Under the pieces are notes generated by a model. That model was given only the letters and a program-made list of their open reading frames with translations. It ran no database searches and was not told the DNA's origin. Made by a program: the position numbers and the translations under genes. This document shows, piece after piece, positions 48,271-56,854 of a stretch of DNA of 56,854 bases. Numbering within the stretch: position 1 is the first letter of the stretch; every line of letters starts with the position of its first letter. The DNA is from JAFARZ01 sp035651595 (lineage in GTDB: Bacteria > Actinomycetota > Actinomycetes > Streptosporangiales > Streptosporangiaceae). The DNA is taken from contig DASRFJ010000295.1 in assembly GCA_035651595.1 (NCBI GenBank), positions 1 to 56,854 of the forward strand, written 5' to 3'.

Positions 48271-48783
48271 ATGGGATTGCTGACGAGGACCCGTCTGCTG
48301 CTCGCGCTGGTGGCCTGTTCGCTACTGGGCGCCGGGATCGCCGCCGTGGTGCTGTTCACCGGCTCCGGTAGCGCGCCCGCCGCGCCGCCGCAGGCCCGCC
48401 AGTACCTGGATGTCTCGGCGTGCCTGCTCACCGGTCCGCGAGGCGTGACTGCGGGCTCCCCGGCGGCCTCGGTATGGGCGTCGATGGAGGCCGCGTCGGC
48501 GCGCAGCCACGTGATGGTGAGCTACCTGCCTGACATCGCCCCGGCGAAACCCCAGGTCTTGCTCAACTCGCTCGTCCAGCGACGCTGCGGAGTGATCATC
48601 ACGACCGGGGCCCCGCCCGGCCTGGTGGTAGCGACCGCACGAGCAAATCCGAGCCAGCGGTTCGTCGTCGTCGCCGATGCCCCCGGTACGGCCGCGCCGG
48701 CAAATGCCGTCGTCGTCTCCTCCGCCGACGCGACCGCGCGCATCGGCAGTGTTGTCCGCGCCCTAGAAACCCACGAGGGGTGA
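48271..48783 (+). CDS. Secreted/lipid-anchored protein, BMP-like fragment
   Basis: A 170-residue exported protein. The N-terminus is a signal or anchor (LTRTRLLLALVACSLLGAGI, with Cys near residue 16). The body (YLDVSACLLTGPRG, SVWASMEAASARSHVMVSYL, RRCGVIITTGAP, RFVVVADAPG) resembles the first lobe of BMP/PnrA-type solute-binding proteins, but the second lobe is missing. It stops 4 bp before the giant RHS gene, so they are likely co-transcribed. Function unknown; it may help secretion or surface placement of the RHS protein (inference). Confidence 0.65.
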   Translation: MGLLTRTRLLLALVACSLLGAGIAAVVLFTGSGSAPAAPPQARQYLDVSACLLTGPRGVTAGSPAASVWASMEAASARSHVMVSYLPDIAPAKPQVLLNSLVQRRCGVIITTGAPPGLVVATARANPSQRFVVVADAPGTAAPANAVVVSSADATARIGSVVRALETHEG

Positions 48784-48787
48784 CGCC

Positions 48788-51700
48788 GTGAACCGCTGGC
48801 CGTCCCGTCGCGCGACCACGCCGGCAGTGGCCGCACTGCTGACCGCTTTGTGCCTGTTCCTTGGCGCGGTAGCGCCGGTCGCGTTCGCCGCGCCAATGGC
48901 GGGCGGCCCGTCGGCGCCGCGGATGTTCGGCTACGCGAAGGGCCCGGTGCAGCACACGGGGACCGCCGCGGGCCTTCCTCATTCGGTGCCGGCATCGGCG
49001 ACCCGGGCGACGGGCACGGGCGGCGTCAAGGGCCACCCCGCACCGGCCCGGAACGTGCAGCTCCCGCCGCGCGGTACCGTTCCGCTCGTCCATGTGCCAC
49101 CGGTGACGATGCCGGCCGGCCACCTGGTCGCCGGCCAGCGGTCCGTGGGGTCGTCCTCGCCGTCACCGGGCACCTCGCCGTCATCGAGCCCTTCTGAATC
49201 GCCGAGCGCGTCGCCGGCCTCGTCGGGTACCACCACGAGCAGCATCGTGCGGCGAGCCGTCGCCACCGGCAGCGACAACGCCACCTACTCCGTGGCGTCG
49301 CAGTTCGACACCCCGCCGATGGCGGACCAGAGCGGCTACATCGCGGTCACGCTGACCAACACCGGGACGTCCACCTGGAGCGGCTACGCGCTGGGTTCGC
49401 AGGTATTCACCTCGTCCGGCACGTTGCTCACCACCGGCGCGAACGTCGCGATCGGCTCCACCGTCGCGCCGAACGGCACCACCACTGTGGAGAGCGTCAC
49501 CCCGCCCGAGGTTCCCGGCACGTACAAAATCTGCTGGGACATGGTGAACGCCGCGGGCACGTACTTCTCGGCCGAGGGCGGAAACGAGGACTGCGCGACG
49601 TACACGATCCAGCAGTTCCCAGCACAGGTGACCGAGCAGGAGCCGCTGCCGGGCGCGGACGTGGACAGCCTGACCCCGAACCTGTCGGCTACCGCTACGG
49701 TGCCGGGCGGTTTCCCGGTCAACCCGCAATTCACGTTCGCATTCCAGATCCTGAACGGCCCGAACCCGGCCACCGCCACGGTGCTCCAGTCCTCCGGCTG
49801 GGTGGCGGGCAATGCCAGCAGCTGGACGCCCACCACGGACCTGACCTGGGGGACCACGTACTACTGGCGAGTGGCCGTCACCGATGCCGCCACTCCGCCG
49901 AGCCTGACCTCGGCGACCTGGACGACACCCGTCTCGTTCACGGTAGGGAACGCCCAGCCCGGCGTGTCCGGCCAGTTCGGCTCCGTGTTCCAGGCCGACG
50001 ACGGGGATCCGGTGATGACCTCGGACCTGGGCGGCACCGACTTCTCCGGCTCGGGCAAGACGGTCGACCCGCGCTCCGGGAACGTGTCGCTGTCGGTGAC
50101 CGACGCGAGCGTGGAAACGGCCGGCCCCCAGCTGGCCATCACCCGGACATACAACTCCCTGGACCCGCGGACCAGCCAGGCCCTGGGCGCGGGCTGGTCC
50201 TCGGAACTTGACATGTCGCTGGCACCGGACACCGACGGATCTGGTGCCCTGATCCTCACGCTGGCCGACGGACAGCAGGTCCGGTTCGCCAAGAACGCGG
50301 CCGGCGGGTACGCCCCGCCGCAGGCTTTCTACGCCGCGGTGACGCCGGTGTCCGGCGGCGGCTTCACCGTCACCGACAAGGCCGGTGCCACCTGGTCGTT
50401 CACGCAGGCCAGCGGCTCGTCGTGGCGGCTGTCAAAGGTCACCGACGAGGCCGGGATGTCGGAGACGTTCAGCTACACGTCCGGCGTGCTGGCAACGATC
50501 ACGAACAACGTGTCCGGCCGTGCGCTGCACCTGACCTGGTCGACGCCATCGGGCGCCACCTCGCCGCACGTGTCGACGATGTCCACCGACCCGGTCACCG
50601 TAGGGCAGGCCGGCACGGCGCTGACCTGGACCTACTCCTACACCGGCGACCTGCTGACCACGCTGTGCCCGTCGGGGACCACGACCGCGTGCACCACCTA
50701 CAGCTATGTCACCAACGGCTCGCATGCCCCGACGGCGATCCGGAACACGAACCCGGACGCGTACTACCGGCTCGACGACCCGTCCGGCGTCAACGCGGCG
50801 GTCAACCAGATCCCGGTGGACGAGCTGACCACGCTAGACCCGCCCGCCGCCGAGATCGGCACCACTCCCGGGGCCGCGGGCCCGATCTCCGGGGTGACCG
50901 CGACCGGCTTCAACGGGACGAGTTCCTGGGTTCCGCTGGACGGCGTGTGGTGCACCGGCACCACCGCGGGCACCTGCGAGCAGATCGCCGATACCGGCCG
51001 GGTGCTGTCCGGCGACGGCAATAGCAACGCGAACACGACACTGAACAACGTGGCGATCAGCGTCTGGTTCAAGACCAGTTCCGCGTCCGGCGTGCTGGCC
51101 GGGGTCAGCGGCGTGGGACCGGGTCAGTCGTCGTGCCTGCAAGTGAACTCCAACAACCAGTGCGTCAAGGAAGCCGACGCGGTACCCCTGCTGTGGATCG
51201 ATTCCGCCGGTCACCTGAATGGCCTGAACAAGATCGCCACGACGAGCGTGAACACGTCCGAGACGGGCGCGATGACCTCTGCCGCGACGGTCAATAACGG
51301 CGCCTGGCACCAGGCGGTCGTGATCCCGGGCCGCGCCCTCTACCTGGACGGCACGCTGGCCGCGGCGGGCAGCGGGCAGACACTGACGCTGCCCGCCCCC
51401 ACCAACAGCATCCAAGGCGACCTCGCGCTGCTCGGGGCCGGGCTCACCACCGGCAGCAACCCGCCGTTGTGGAGCTACTTCAACGGCTCGATGGCGGACG
51501 CGGCGGTCTGGCAGAACCAGGTACCCGGCCCGGACGCGGTGGCCGCGCAGTTCGCCGCCGAGACCACCCCGGCGGCCGAACTGTCCGCCATCACCACCCC
51601 GGCCGGCCGGACCGAGCTGACGGCCAGCTACGACACGGTCAATGACCGCGTCAAGTCGCTGACCGACGCCAAGGGTGGCACCTGGAGCTACGGCGGAGCG

Positions 51701-54700
51701 GTGAGCACATCGACCGCGGGCGCTTACGACAGCGCGGTGATGGCCGACGCGCCGGAGGACTTCTGGCCGCTCAGCGACACCTCGGGGACCCAGGCGGCAA
51801 ACCTCATCGGCTCCGCGAGCACGTCGGCGAGCCCGCGTCCCCCGGCCACCTACTCGAATGTGACGCTGGGCAAGACGGGCCTGATGCCGGACCAGACCGC
51901 GGCGGGGTTCACCGCCGCCAGCTCCCAGGTCGCCGTGCCGAGTCAGGACTTCAACGTGCCAGGGCCGGTGTCCGCCGAGGTGTGGTTCCAGACCTCGGCG
52001 AACGCCCAGGACATGCTGCTGAACGGCGCCATCGGCGCCAGCGGCGGTGACCCCTTGGTCATCCAAGTCAACGGCGGCTGCCTCCAGGCCAAGCTCCAGG
52101 ACGCCCCGCTCACCGTGGCGAAGGATCCCGGATGCGGGTCCACCAGCAACCTCGTCGACGACGGCATCTGGCACCAGGCGGTGGCCACGCTCAGTCCGCC
52201 GAGCGCGCCGGCGTCCGGGAAGGTCACTCAGACCATCACCCTCTACCAGGACGGCAGGCAGATCGGCTCGGTCCAGGCCAGTGTCCCCTCGTCGTCCGTG
52301 TCCGGCAAAATCACCGACATCGGCTCGGACTTCGGCTCGATCGCTGACGTGTCGGTCTACCCCAGCACGCTGACGGCCGACCAGATCGCCGGGCAGTATG
52401 CCGCGCTGGCCAGCCAGGTGTCCGCGGACGTCGATGGCAGTGGCATGACGCTGCCGTCGTTCAACACCCAGACGATCACGGTGACGAACCCGCTGGGCGG
52501 AAAGGGCGTGTTCGTGTACGCGTCCGGGGCGCTGGTGGAGCAGGTCAGCCCGGTAGGCGGCATCACCAGGTACGGGTACGACGACGCGATGCGCGCGGAC
52601 ACGATCACGGACCCGGACGGCAACACCACCTTTACCGCGCATGACGCGCGCAACAACGTCATCTCGACCACGACGTGCGCGGCGGTCAACAATTGCCAGA
52701 CGGTCTACACCGCGTACTTCGAGAACCTGTCGAACCCGCTGGACCCGCGCAACGACAAGCCGACCGACGAACGCGACGCCCGGTCGTCGTCGCCGTCTGA
52801 CCCGGCTTTCGACAAGAAGACGGCGTATACGACGTCCGGACTGGTGTCGTCGGAGTCGACGCCGCCGGCAGCGGCGTGCCCGGCGGGCTGCAAGACCAGC
52901 TATACGTACACGACCGGGTCGGAGTCCGCGGTGGGCGGTGGCACCGAGCCGCCGAGCATGATGGCCACGATGACCGCCCCGGGCGGGGGCGTGACGAGTT
53001 ACCTGTATACCTCGGCGGGCGAAGTGGCGCAGGTGACCTCGCCGCTGGGCATGATCACCAAGTACAGCTACGACCCGCTGGGCCGTCAGCTGTCCGAGAC
53101 CCAGACCTCCGACACGTACCCGAACGGGCTGACCACCAGCTTCGGCTACGACACCCAGGACCGGCTGGTCACCGAGACCAACCCGGGGGAGACGGACCGG
53201 GTGACCGGGGCGGTGCACACCAAGTCCACCGCGTATACCTACGACGCGGACGGAAACGTGCTCACCACCACGGTCAGCGACACCACCGGCGGCGACCCGT
53301 CTCGGGTGAGCACCGACACCTACGACTCGTTCGGCAACATCACGTCGGAGAAGGACGCGCTCGGGAACGTCACCAGCTACACCTACGACGCGATGGGTGA
53401 CAAGCTGACCGAGACCAACCCGGCCGGGGTGACGACGGCCTACGGATATGACGCGTCCGGTGAGCTGCTGACCACCACGCTTCAGGGATATACCGGGAAC
53501 CCGTCCAACCCGGTCCCGCCGCAGAACCTGATCGAGGAGTCCCGCGCCTACGATCCGGCCGGTCGCCTTGCCTCGGCCACCGGCGACACCGGCGTGACCA
53601 CGAACTACACGTACTACGGTAACGACACGCTGGCCTCCAGCTATGCCACCTGCGCCGGCTGCACCGGGCAGCAGGACGTGCACACCTACAGCTACGACGC
53701 GGCGGGCGACCGGGTCTCGCAGACCGCGCCCGACGGGCTGACCGTGAACACCGTGTATGACGCGGACAAGCAGGTCACCTCACAGACGGTCGACCCGTCC
53801 GGGGTGAACCAGACCTCGACCGCCAGCTACGACAGCGACGGGAACGTCGTGTCGCAGTCGCTGTCCGGCGGCGGGGTCACGCAGACGCAGACCGCCACCT
53901 ACAACGCGATGGACCAGGTGCTGTCCCAGACCACCGATAACACGGGCGGGAACCTGACCACCAGCTACCAGCGAGACCGGCGCGGCCTGGTGATCGCGCA
54001 GACCGACCCGGCCGGACACACCACCTCGTACCAGAACGACGAGGAAGGCCGCCCGGTGGTGACGACCGGGCCGGCGGTGCCGTCCCAGACCGGTGACGGG
54101 TCCGCGCCGGTGACCGCCAGCCCCATCACCACGACCGGCTACAACACGTTCGGTGAGCAGGCCGAGGTCTCCGACGCGAACGGGAACGTCACGACCTACG
54201 GCTATGACCAGGACGGGCAGCAGGTCACGGTCACCGACCCGGCGTACACCCCGCCCGGGTCGAGCGGCCCGGTGAACGGCGTCACCACCACGGTGTACAA
54301 CAACCTGGGGCAGGTGGCCAGCCGGACCGACCCGGACGGCAACAAGACCAGCTACACCTACGACCAGCTCGGCGACGTGGCCAACGAAACCGACCCGGCC
54401 GGCGGGACGACGGTCTACACCTACGATCAGGCCGGGGAGCAGCTGTCGGTCACCGATCCGACCGGAGCGCAGACCCAGTCCACGTACACGCCGCTGGGCC
54501 AGCTGGCCACGACAACCGACCTGGTCCGGCAGAACACCTCCGCCGCCTACACCACCAGCTACGCCTACGACGCGGCGGGGAACCGGATCTCGCAGATCAG
54601 CCCGACCGGGGTGACCAGCAAGGCCGTCTACAACGCGGTCGGCGAGGAGACCTCGGCCACCGACGGGGCCGGGAACACCACCAGCTACGCGTACGACCTG

Positions 54701-56854
54701 GACGGCCACCTGGTCAAGCAGACTCTGCCGGACGGCACCGCCGCGACCGCGGCCTACGACCTGGCCGGCCGCCAGGTATCCCAGTCGCAGCTGAACGCCT
54801 CCGGGACCGTGCTGCGCACCCAGTCGGTGACCTATGACGCGGACAGCAACGTCGCCACCGCGACCGACTTCCGCGGCGACACCTCCACCTTCACCTACGA
54901 CGCGACCGGGGCGCTGCTGACCGCCACCCAGCCGGTCAGCTCCGGAACCAGCATCACGGTCGGCTACGGGTACGACCTGGCCGGACACCGCACCGCGATA
55001 ACCGACGGGAACGGCAACACCACCTACAGCACCTACAACTCCCGCGGGCTGCCGGAGACCATCACCGAGCCGCACACCTCGCAGTACGCCACCGCGGCCA
55101 CCTCCCAGACCGTCGATATCTACGACGGGAACGGGAACCTGGTCACCCAGGACCAGCCCGGGGGCGTCCAGCTCACCAGCAGCTACGACCCCAACGGGGA
55201 TCTGACCAGCCAGTCAGGCACCGGTGCGTCGGCGTCGACGGCGACACGGACGTTCAGCTATGACGGTGCGGGCCGGCTGCTGACCGCGGCGACCACGGCG
55301 GAGGGAACACAGGGTTCGTTCGGCTATCAGCCGGCCACCTCGGAGTCGTACAGCTGGGATGACCGCGGGCTGCTGCTGGGGGCGGCCGGGACGGCGGGGT
55401 CGTCCGCCTTCACCTACAACGGTGCGGGGCAGGAAGCCTCGGCCACCGATGCGGCGGGCACGTCCAGTTTCGGTTATGACAGCGCCGGGCGGCTGGCCAC
55501 CGATGCGGACGCGGCCTCGGGGACGACCGGTACCTACAGCTACAACAACCTGGACCAGGTCACCTCGGTCAACTACGGCAGCGGCAATGACACCCAGTCG
55601 TTCGGGTACGACGCCATGCACCGGCTGACCTCCGATGCGGTAACCACCTCGTCGGGGGCGGCGGTCGCGTCGATCGGATACGGGTACGACAACAACAACG
55701 ACGTCACCTCGGTGACGACCAGCGGACTGGATACCTCGTCCGGCACCGGCACCGTCGCGAACGCGTACGGGTATGACGAGGCGGGCCGGCTGACCTCGTG
55801 GACCGCTACCCCGTCCGGCGGCACCGCCGTCACCAAGACCTACGGGTATGACGGCAACGGAAACATGATCAGCAACAACGGCGTCACGCAGACCTATGAC
55901 GCGCGGAACGAGCTGGTCTCTGACAGTAGCGGCAACACTTACACCTATACCGCCAACGGCGATCTGGCTCAGCAGAACAGTCCGGGTAATACGGTCTTCA
56001 ACTTCACGTCTGACGCGTACGGGCAGCAGATCACGGACGGGTTCTCCAGCTTCGGCTGGGACGCCCTGGACCGGGTGACGTCCGCGCTGCAGGCGTTCAA
56101 CAGCTCGTACAGCGTGGCGCTAACCTATGACGGGCTGAGCCTGGATGTGGCCTCTGACCCGTCGGCGACGTACTCGCGTGATCCGGCCGGGCAGATTGCC
56201 GGCGTGGACAGCGCCGCGGGCGGGCGGACTGTCGCGCTGGTCGACGCGCACAGCGACCTGTCGGGCACGTTCGCCGCGGCGGGAACCGCGCTGGCGTCGT
56301 CGACGACGTGGGATCCGTGGGGACAGGTGCTGGCCTCGAATGGCCCGGCGGTGCAAGTCGGTTACCAAGGTCAGTGGACCGATCCGGTCAGCCAGCAGGT
56401 GTCGATGGGGTCGCGGTTCTACCGGCCGCCGTGGGGCGGGTTCGTCAACCAGGACTCTTATACCGGTGGTGAGGGCGGCCCGGCGGTCACCGATGACCTG
56501 CATGCGTACGCCGATGACAATCCGGTCACGCTGACCGATGTGTCGGGGCATGCCCCGTCGAAGTCGTCGGGGGCCGGCGGTATCAGCATGGGCCAGGTCA
56601 CCGCGGCGTATGCGCGGTCGGCGGGGGCCGAGCGGGCGGCCGCGGCGGCGTTGCTGGAGGCGGGCCGGCTGAAGGCTGAGTCGGTGGCTGAGGCGGGCCT
56701 GGCGTGGGGTGCCAAGCATCTGGCGGATCTGGCGAATGCGACGGCGCACAAGTTCGCGGAGGCGGCGTCGCTGGCGGCGTCGCTGGCGGCGGCGGCGTTC
56801 GCGAAGGCGCAGGGCGCGATGGCGCAGGCGAAGTACTGGCAGGATCAGGCGAAT
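48788..56854 (+). CDS. Giant secreted RHS/YD-repeat protein (3' end outside the window)
   Basis: One uninterrupted frame of 2689 codons runs off the end. In order: signal peptide (about residues 1-35); Ser/Pro linker (about 125-150); beta-sandwich modules (about 165-400); a DUF6531-like RHS start (about 413-600, SGNVSLSVTDASVETAG, LAITRTYNSLDPR); two LamG/concanavalin-like domains (about 655-930 and 978-1214); many YD repeats (YTYDAxG type; about 1215-2450); an RHS core (about 2460-2590: SRFYRPPWGGFVNQDSYTGG, LHAYADDNPVTLTDVSGHAP); and the start of a variable Ala-rich C-terminal part. It should form an RHS shell holding a toxin. GAGGGG precedes the GTG start. Confidence 0.92.
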   Translation, partial: MNRWPSRRATTPAVAALLTALCLFLGAVAPVAFAAPMAGGPSAPRMFGYAKGPVQHTGTAAGLPHSVPASATRATGTGGVKGHPAPARNVQLPPRGTVPLVHVPPVTMPAGHLVAGQRSVGSSSPSPGTSPSSSPSESPSASPASSGTTTSSIVRRAVATGSDNATYSVASQFDTPPMADQSGYIAVTLTNTGTSTWSGYALGSQVFTSSGTLLTTGANVAIGSTVAPNGTTTVESVTPPEVPGTYKICWDMVNAAGTYFSAEGGNEDCATYTIQQFPAQVTEQEPLPGADVDSLTPNLSATATVPGGFPVNPQFTFAFQILNGPNPATATVLQSSGWVAGNASSWTPTTDLTWGTTYYWRVAVTDAATPPSLTSATWTTPVSFTVGNAQPGVSGQFGSVFQADDGDPVMTSDLGGTDFSGSGKTVDPRSGNVSLSVTDASVETAGPQLAITRTYNSLDPRTSQALGAGWSSELDMSLAPDTDGSGALILTLADGQQVRFAKNAAGGYAPPQAFYAAVTPVSGGGFTVTDKAGATWSFTQASGSSWRLSKVTDEAGMSETFSYTSGVLATITNNVSGRALHLTWSTPSGATSPHVSTMSTDPVTVGQAGTALTWTYSYTGDLLTTLCPSGTTTACTTYSYVTNGSHAPTAIRNTNPDAYYRLDDPSGVNAAVNQIPVDELTTLDPPAAEIGTTPGAAGPISGVTATGFNGTSSWVPLDGVWCTGTTAGTCEQIADTGRVLSGDGNSNANTTLNNVAISVWFKTSSASGVLAGVSGVGPGQSSCLQVNSNNQCVKEADAVPLLWIDSAGHLNGLNKIATTSVNTSETGAMTSAATVNNGAWHQAVVIPGRALYLDGTLAAAGSGQTLTLPAPTNSIQGDLALLGAGLTTGSNPPLWSYFNGSMADAAVWQNQVPGPDAVAAQFAAETTPAAELSAITTPAGRTELTASYDTVNDRVKSLTDAKGGTWSYGGAVSTSTAGAYDSAVMADAPEDFWPLSDTSGTQAANLIGSASTSASPRPPATYSNVTLGKTGLMPDQTAAGFTAASSQVAVPSQDFNVPGPVSAEVWFQTSANAQDMLLNGAIGASGGDPLVIQVNGGCLQAKLQDAPLTVAKDPGCGSTSNLVDDGIWHQAVATLSPPSAPASGKVTQTITLYQDGRQIGSVQASVPSSSVSGKITDIGSDFGSIADVSVYPSTLTADQIAGQYAALASQVSADVDGSGMTLPSFNTQTITVTNPLGGKGVFVYASGALVEQVSPVGGITRYGYDDAMRADTITDPDGNTTFTAHDARNNVISTTTCAAVNNCQTVYTAYFENLSNPLDPRNDKPTDERDARSSSPSDPAFDKKTAYTTSGLVSSESTPPAAACPAGCKTSYTYTTGSESAVGGGTEPPSMMATMTAPGGGVTSYLYTSAGEVAQVTSPLGMITKYSYDPLGRQLSETQTSDTYPNGLTTSFGYDTQDRLVTETNPGETDRVTGAVHTKSTAYTYDADGNVLTTTVSDTTGGDPSRVSTDTYDSFGNITSEKDALGNVTSYTYDAMGDKLTETNPAGVTTAYGYDASGELLTTTLQGYTGNPSNPVPPQNLIEESRAYDPAGRLASATGDTGVTTNYTYYGNDTLASSYATCAGCTGQQDVHTYSYDAAGDRVSQTAPDGLTVNTVYDADKQVTSQTVDPSGVNQTSTASYDSDGNVVSQSLSGGGVTQTQTATYNAMDQVLSQTTDNTGGNLTTSYQRDRRGLVIAQTDPAGHTTSYQNDEEGRPVVTTGPAVPSQTGDGSAPVTASPITTTGYNTFGEQAEVSDANGNVTTYGYDQDGQQVTVTDPAYTPPGSSGPVNGVTTTVYNNLGQVASRTDPDGNKTSYTYDQLGDVANETDPAGGTTVYTYDQAGEQLSVTDPTGAQTQSTYTPLGQLATTTDLVRQNTSAAYTTSYAYDAAGNRISQISPTGVTSKAVYNAVGEETSATDGAGNTTSYAYDLDGHLVKQTLPDGTAATAAYDLAGRQVSQSQLNASGTVLRTQSVTYDADSNVATATDFRGDTSTFTYDATGALLTATQPVSSGTSITVGYGYDLAGHRTAITDGNGNTTYSTYNSRGLPETITEPHTSQYATAATSQTVDIYDGNGNLVTQDQPGGVQLTSSYDPNGDLTSQSGTGASASTATRTFSYDGAGRLLTAATTAEGTQGSFGYQPATSESYSWDDRGLLLGAAGTAGSSAFTYNGAGQEASATDAAGTSSFGYDSAGRLATDADAASGTTGTYSYNNLDQVTSVNYGSGNDTQSFGYDAMHRLTSDAVTTSSGAAVASIGYGYDNNNDVTSVTTSGLDTSSGTGTVANAYGYDEAGRLTSWTATPSGGTAVTKTYGYDGNGNMISNNGVTQTYDARNELVSDSSGNTYTYTANGDLAQQNSPGNTVFNFTSDAYGQQITDGFSSFGWDALDRVTSALQAFNSSYSVALTYDGLSLDVASDPSATYSRDPAGQIAGVDSAAGGRTVALVDAHSDLSGTFAAAGTALASSTTWDPWGQVLASNGPAVQVGYQGQWTDPVSQQVSMGSRFYRPPWGGFVNQDSYTGGEGGPAVTDDLHAYADDNPVTLTDVSGHAPSKSSGAGGISMGQVTAAYARSAGAERAAAAALLEAGRLKAESVAEAGLAWGAKHLADLANATAHKFAEAASLAASLAAAAFAKAQGAMAQAKYWQDQAN

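Noticed and set aside
50834..53683. 949-codon minus-strand frame
   Set aside because: It is antisense to the RHS gene; its Arg/Gly/Val-rich, repeat-like content mirrors the YD repeats on the other strand.
1..56854. CRISPR array, rRNA, phage module or replication origin
   Set aside because: No regularly spaced identical repeats, rRNA-like sequence, phage structural genes or origin-like box clusters were seen. The YD repeats of the RHS gene are coding and diverged.

Overview
The window is high-GC DNA with very dense, often overlapping genes. It carries a WhiB regulator, a SigB/SigF-type sigma factor, SpoIIE-type phosphatases, a mycothiol-dependent-isomerase-like protein, a SepX/GlpR-like divisome protein and an actinobacterial gas vesicle cluster. 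Together these point to an actinomycete (Actinomycetota), probably a filamentous soil lineage; the sequence alone does not give the genus.

Layout. (1) 1-5.2 kb: a housekeeping block with a folate cycloligase (-), then galU, moeA, moaC, mogA, a RimJ/L-type acetyltransferase and sepX/glpR (+). (2) 5.28-6.94 kb: an intact IS66-type element with 19-bp inverted repeats and an 8-bp target duplication. (3) 7-14.9 kb: a secreted cyclophilin, tRNA-Ala(CGC), a metal-dependent hydrolase-like protein, a SpoIIE phosphatase, a secreted GH28 pectinase, and a CBM2-Kelch secreted protein behind a LacI-type operator. (4) 14.9-19.4 kb: an arsenic island with an ArsR-ArsM fusion, an FAD disulfide reductase, an aquaglyceroporin, an ArsR-ArsC fusion and ArsI/CadI, with no Acr3 or ArsB pump. 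(5) 19.7-27 kb: APC permease, PfpI/DJ-1 protein, beta-hydroxyacid dehydrogenase, GH15, SDR and GAF-SpoIIE phosphatase. (6) 27-37 kb: a stress-gene zone with WhiB, sigma factor, topoisomerase IB, ChaB, hemerythrin, Rho_N-like proteins and very small proteins, mixed with decaying genes. (7) 37.1-42.4 kb: a ten-gene gas vesicle operon ending in a strong terminator. (8) 42.4-48 kb: CsbD, sugar porter, haloacetate-dehalogenase-like hydrolase, an internally shortened Fpg/Nei glycosylase, and DUF222-HNH. (9) 48.2 kb to the end: a short secreted protein and a giant secreted RHS/YD-repeat protein (at least 2689 codons) that runs off the window.

Three signals cross these regions. A four-copy intergenic hairpin element of about 95 bp has conserved arms, variable loops and a compensatory base-pair change. 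Promoter-like boxes of the form GTTT-N14/15-GGGTAG (SigB-type) recur before stress and transport genes, including the gas vesicle operon. Gene decay (nonsense codons, frameshifts, deletions, stop loss) is concentrated between 24 and 46 kb. No wholly new system is proved. The strongest candidates for something undescribed are the hairpin element, the pump-less arsenic island with regulators fused to enzymes, and the SigB-linked stress island.
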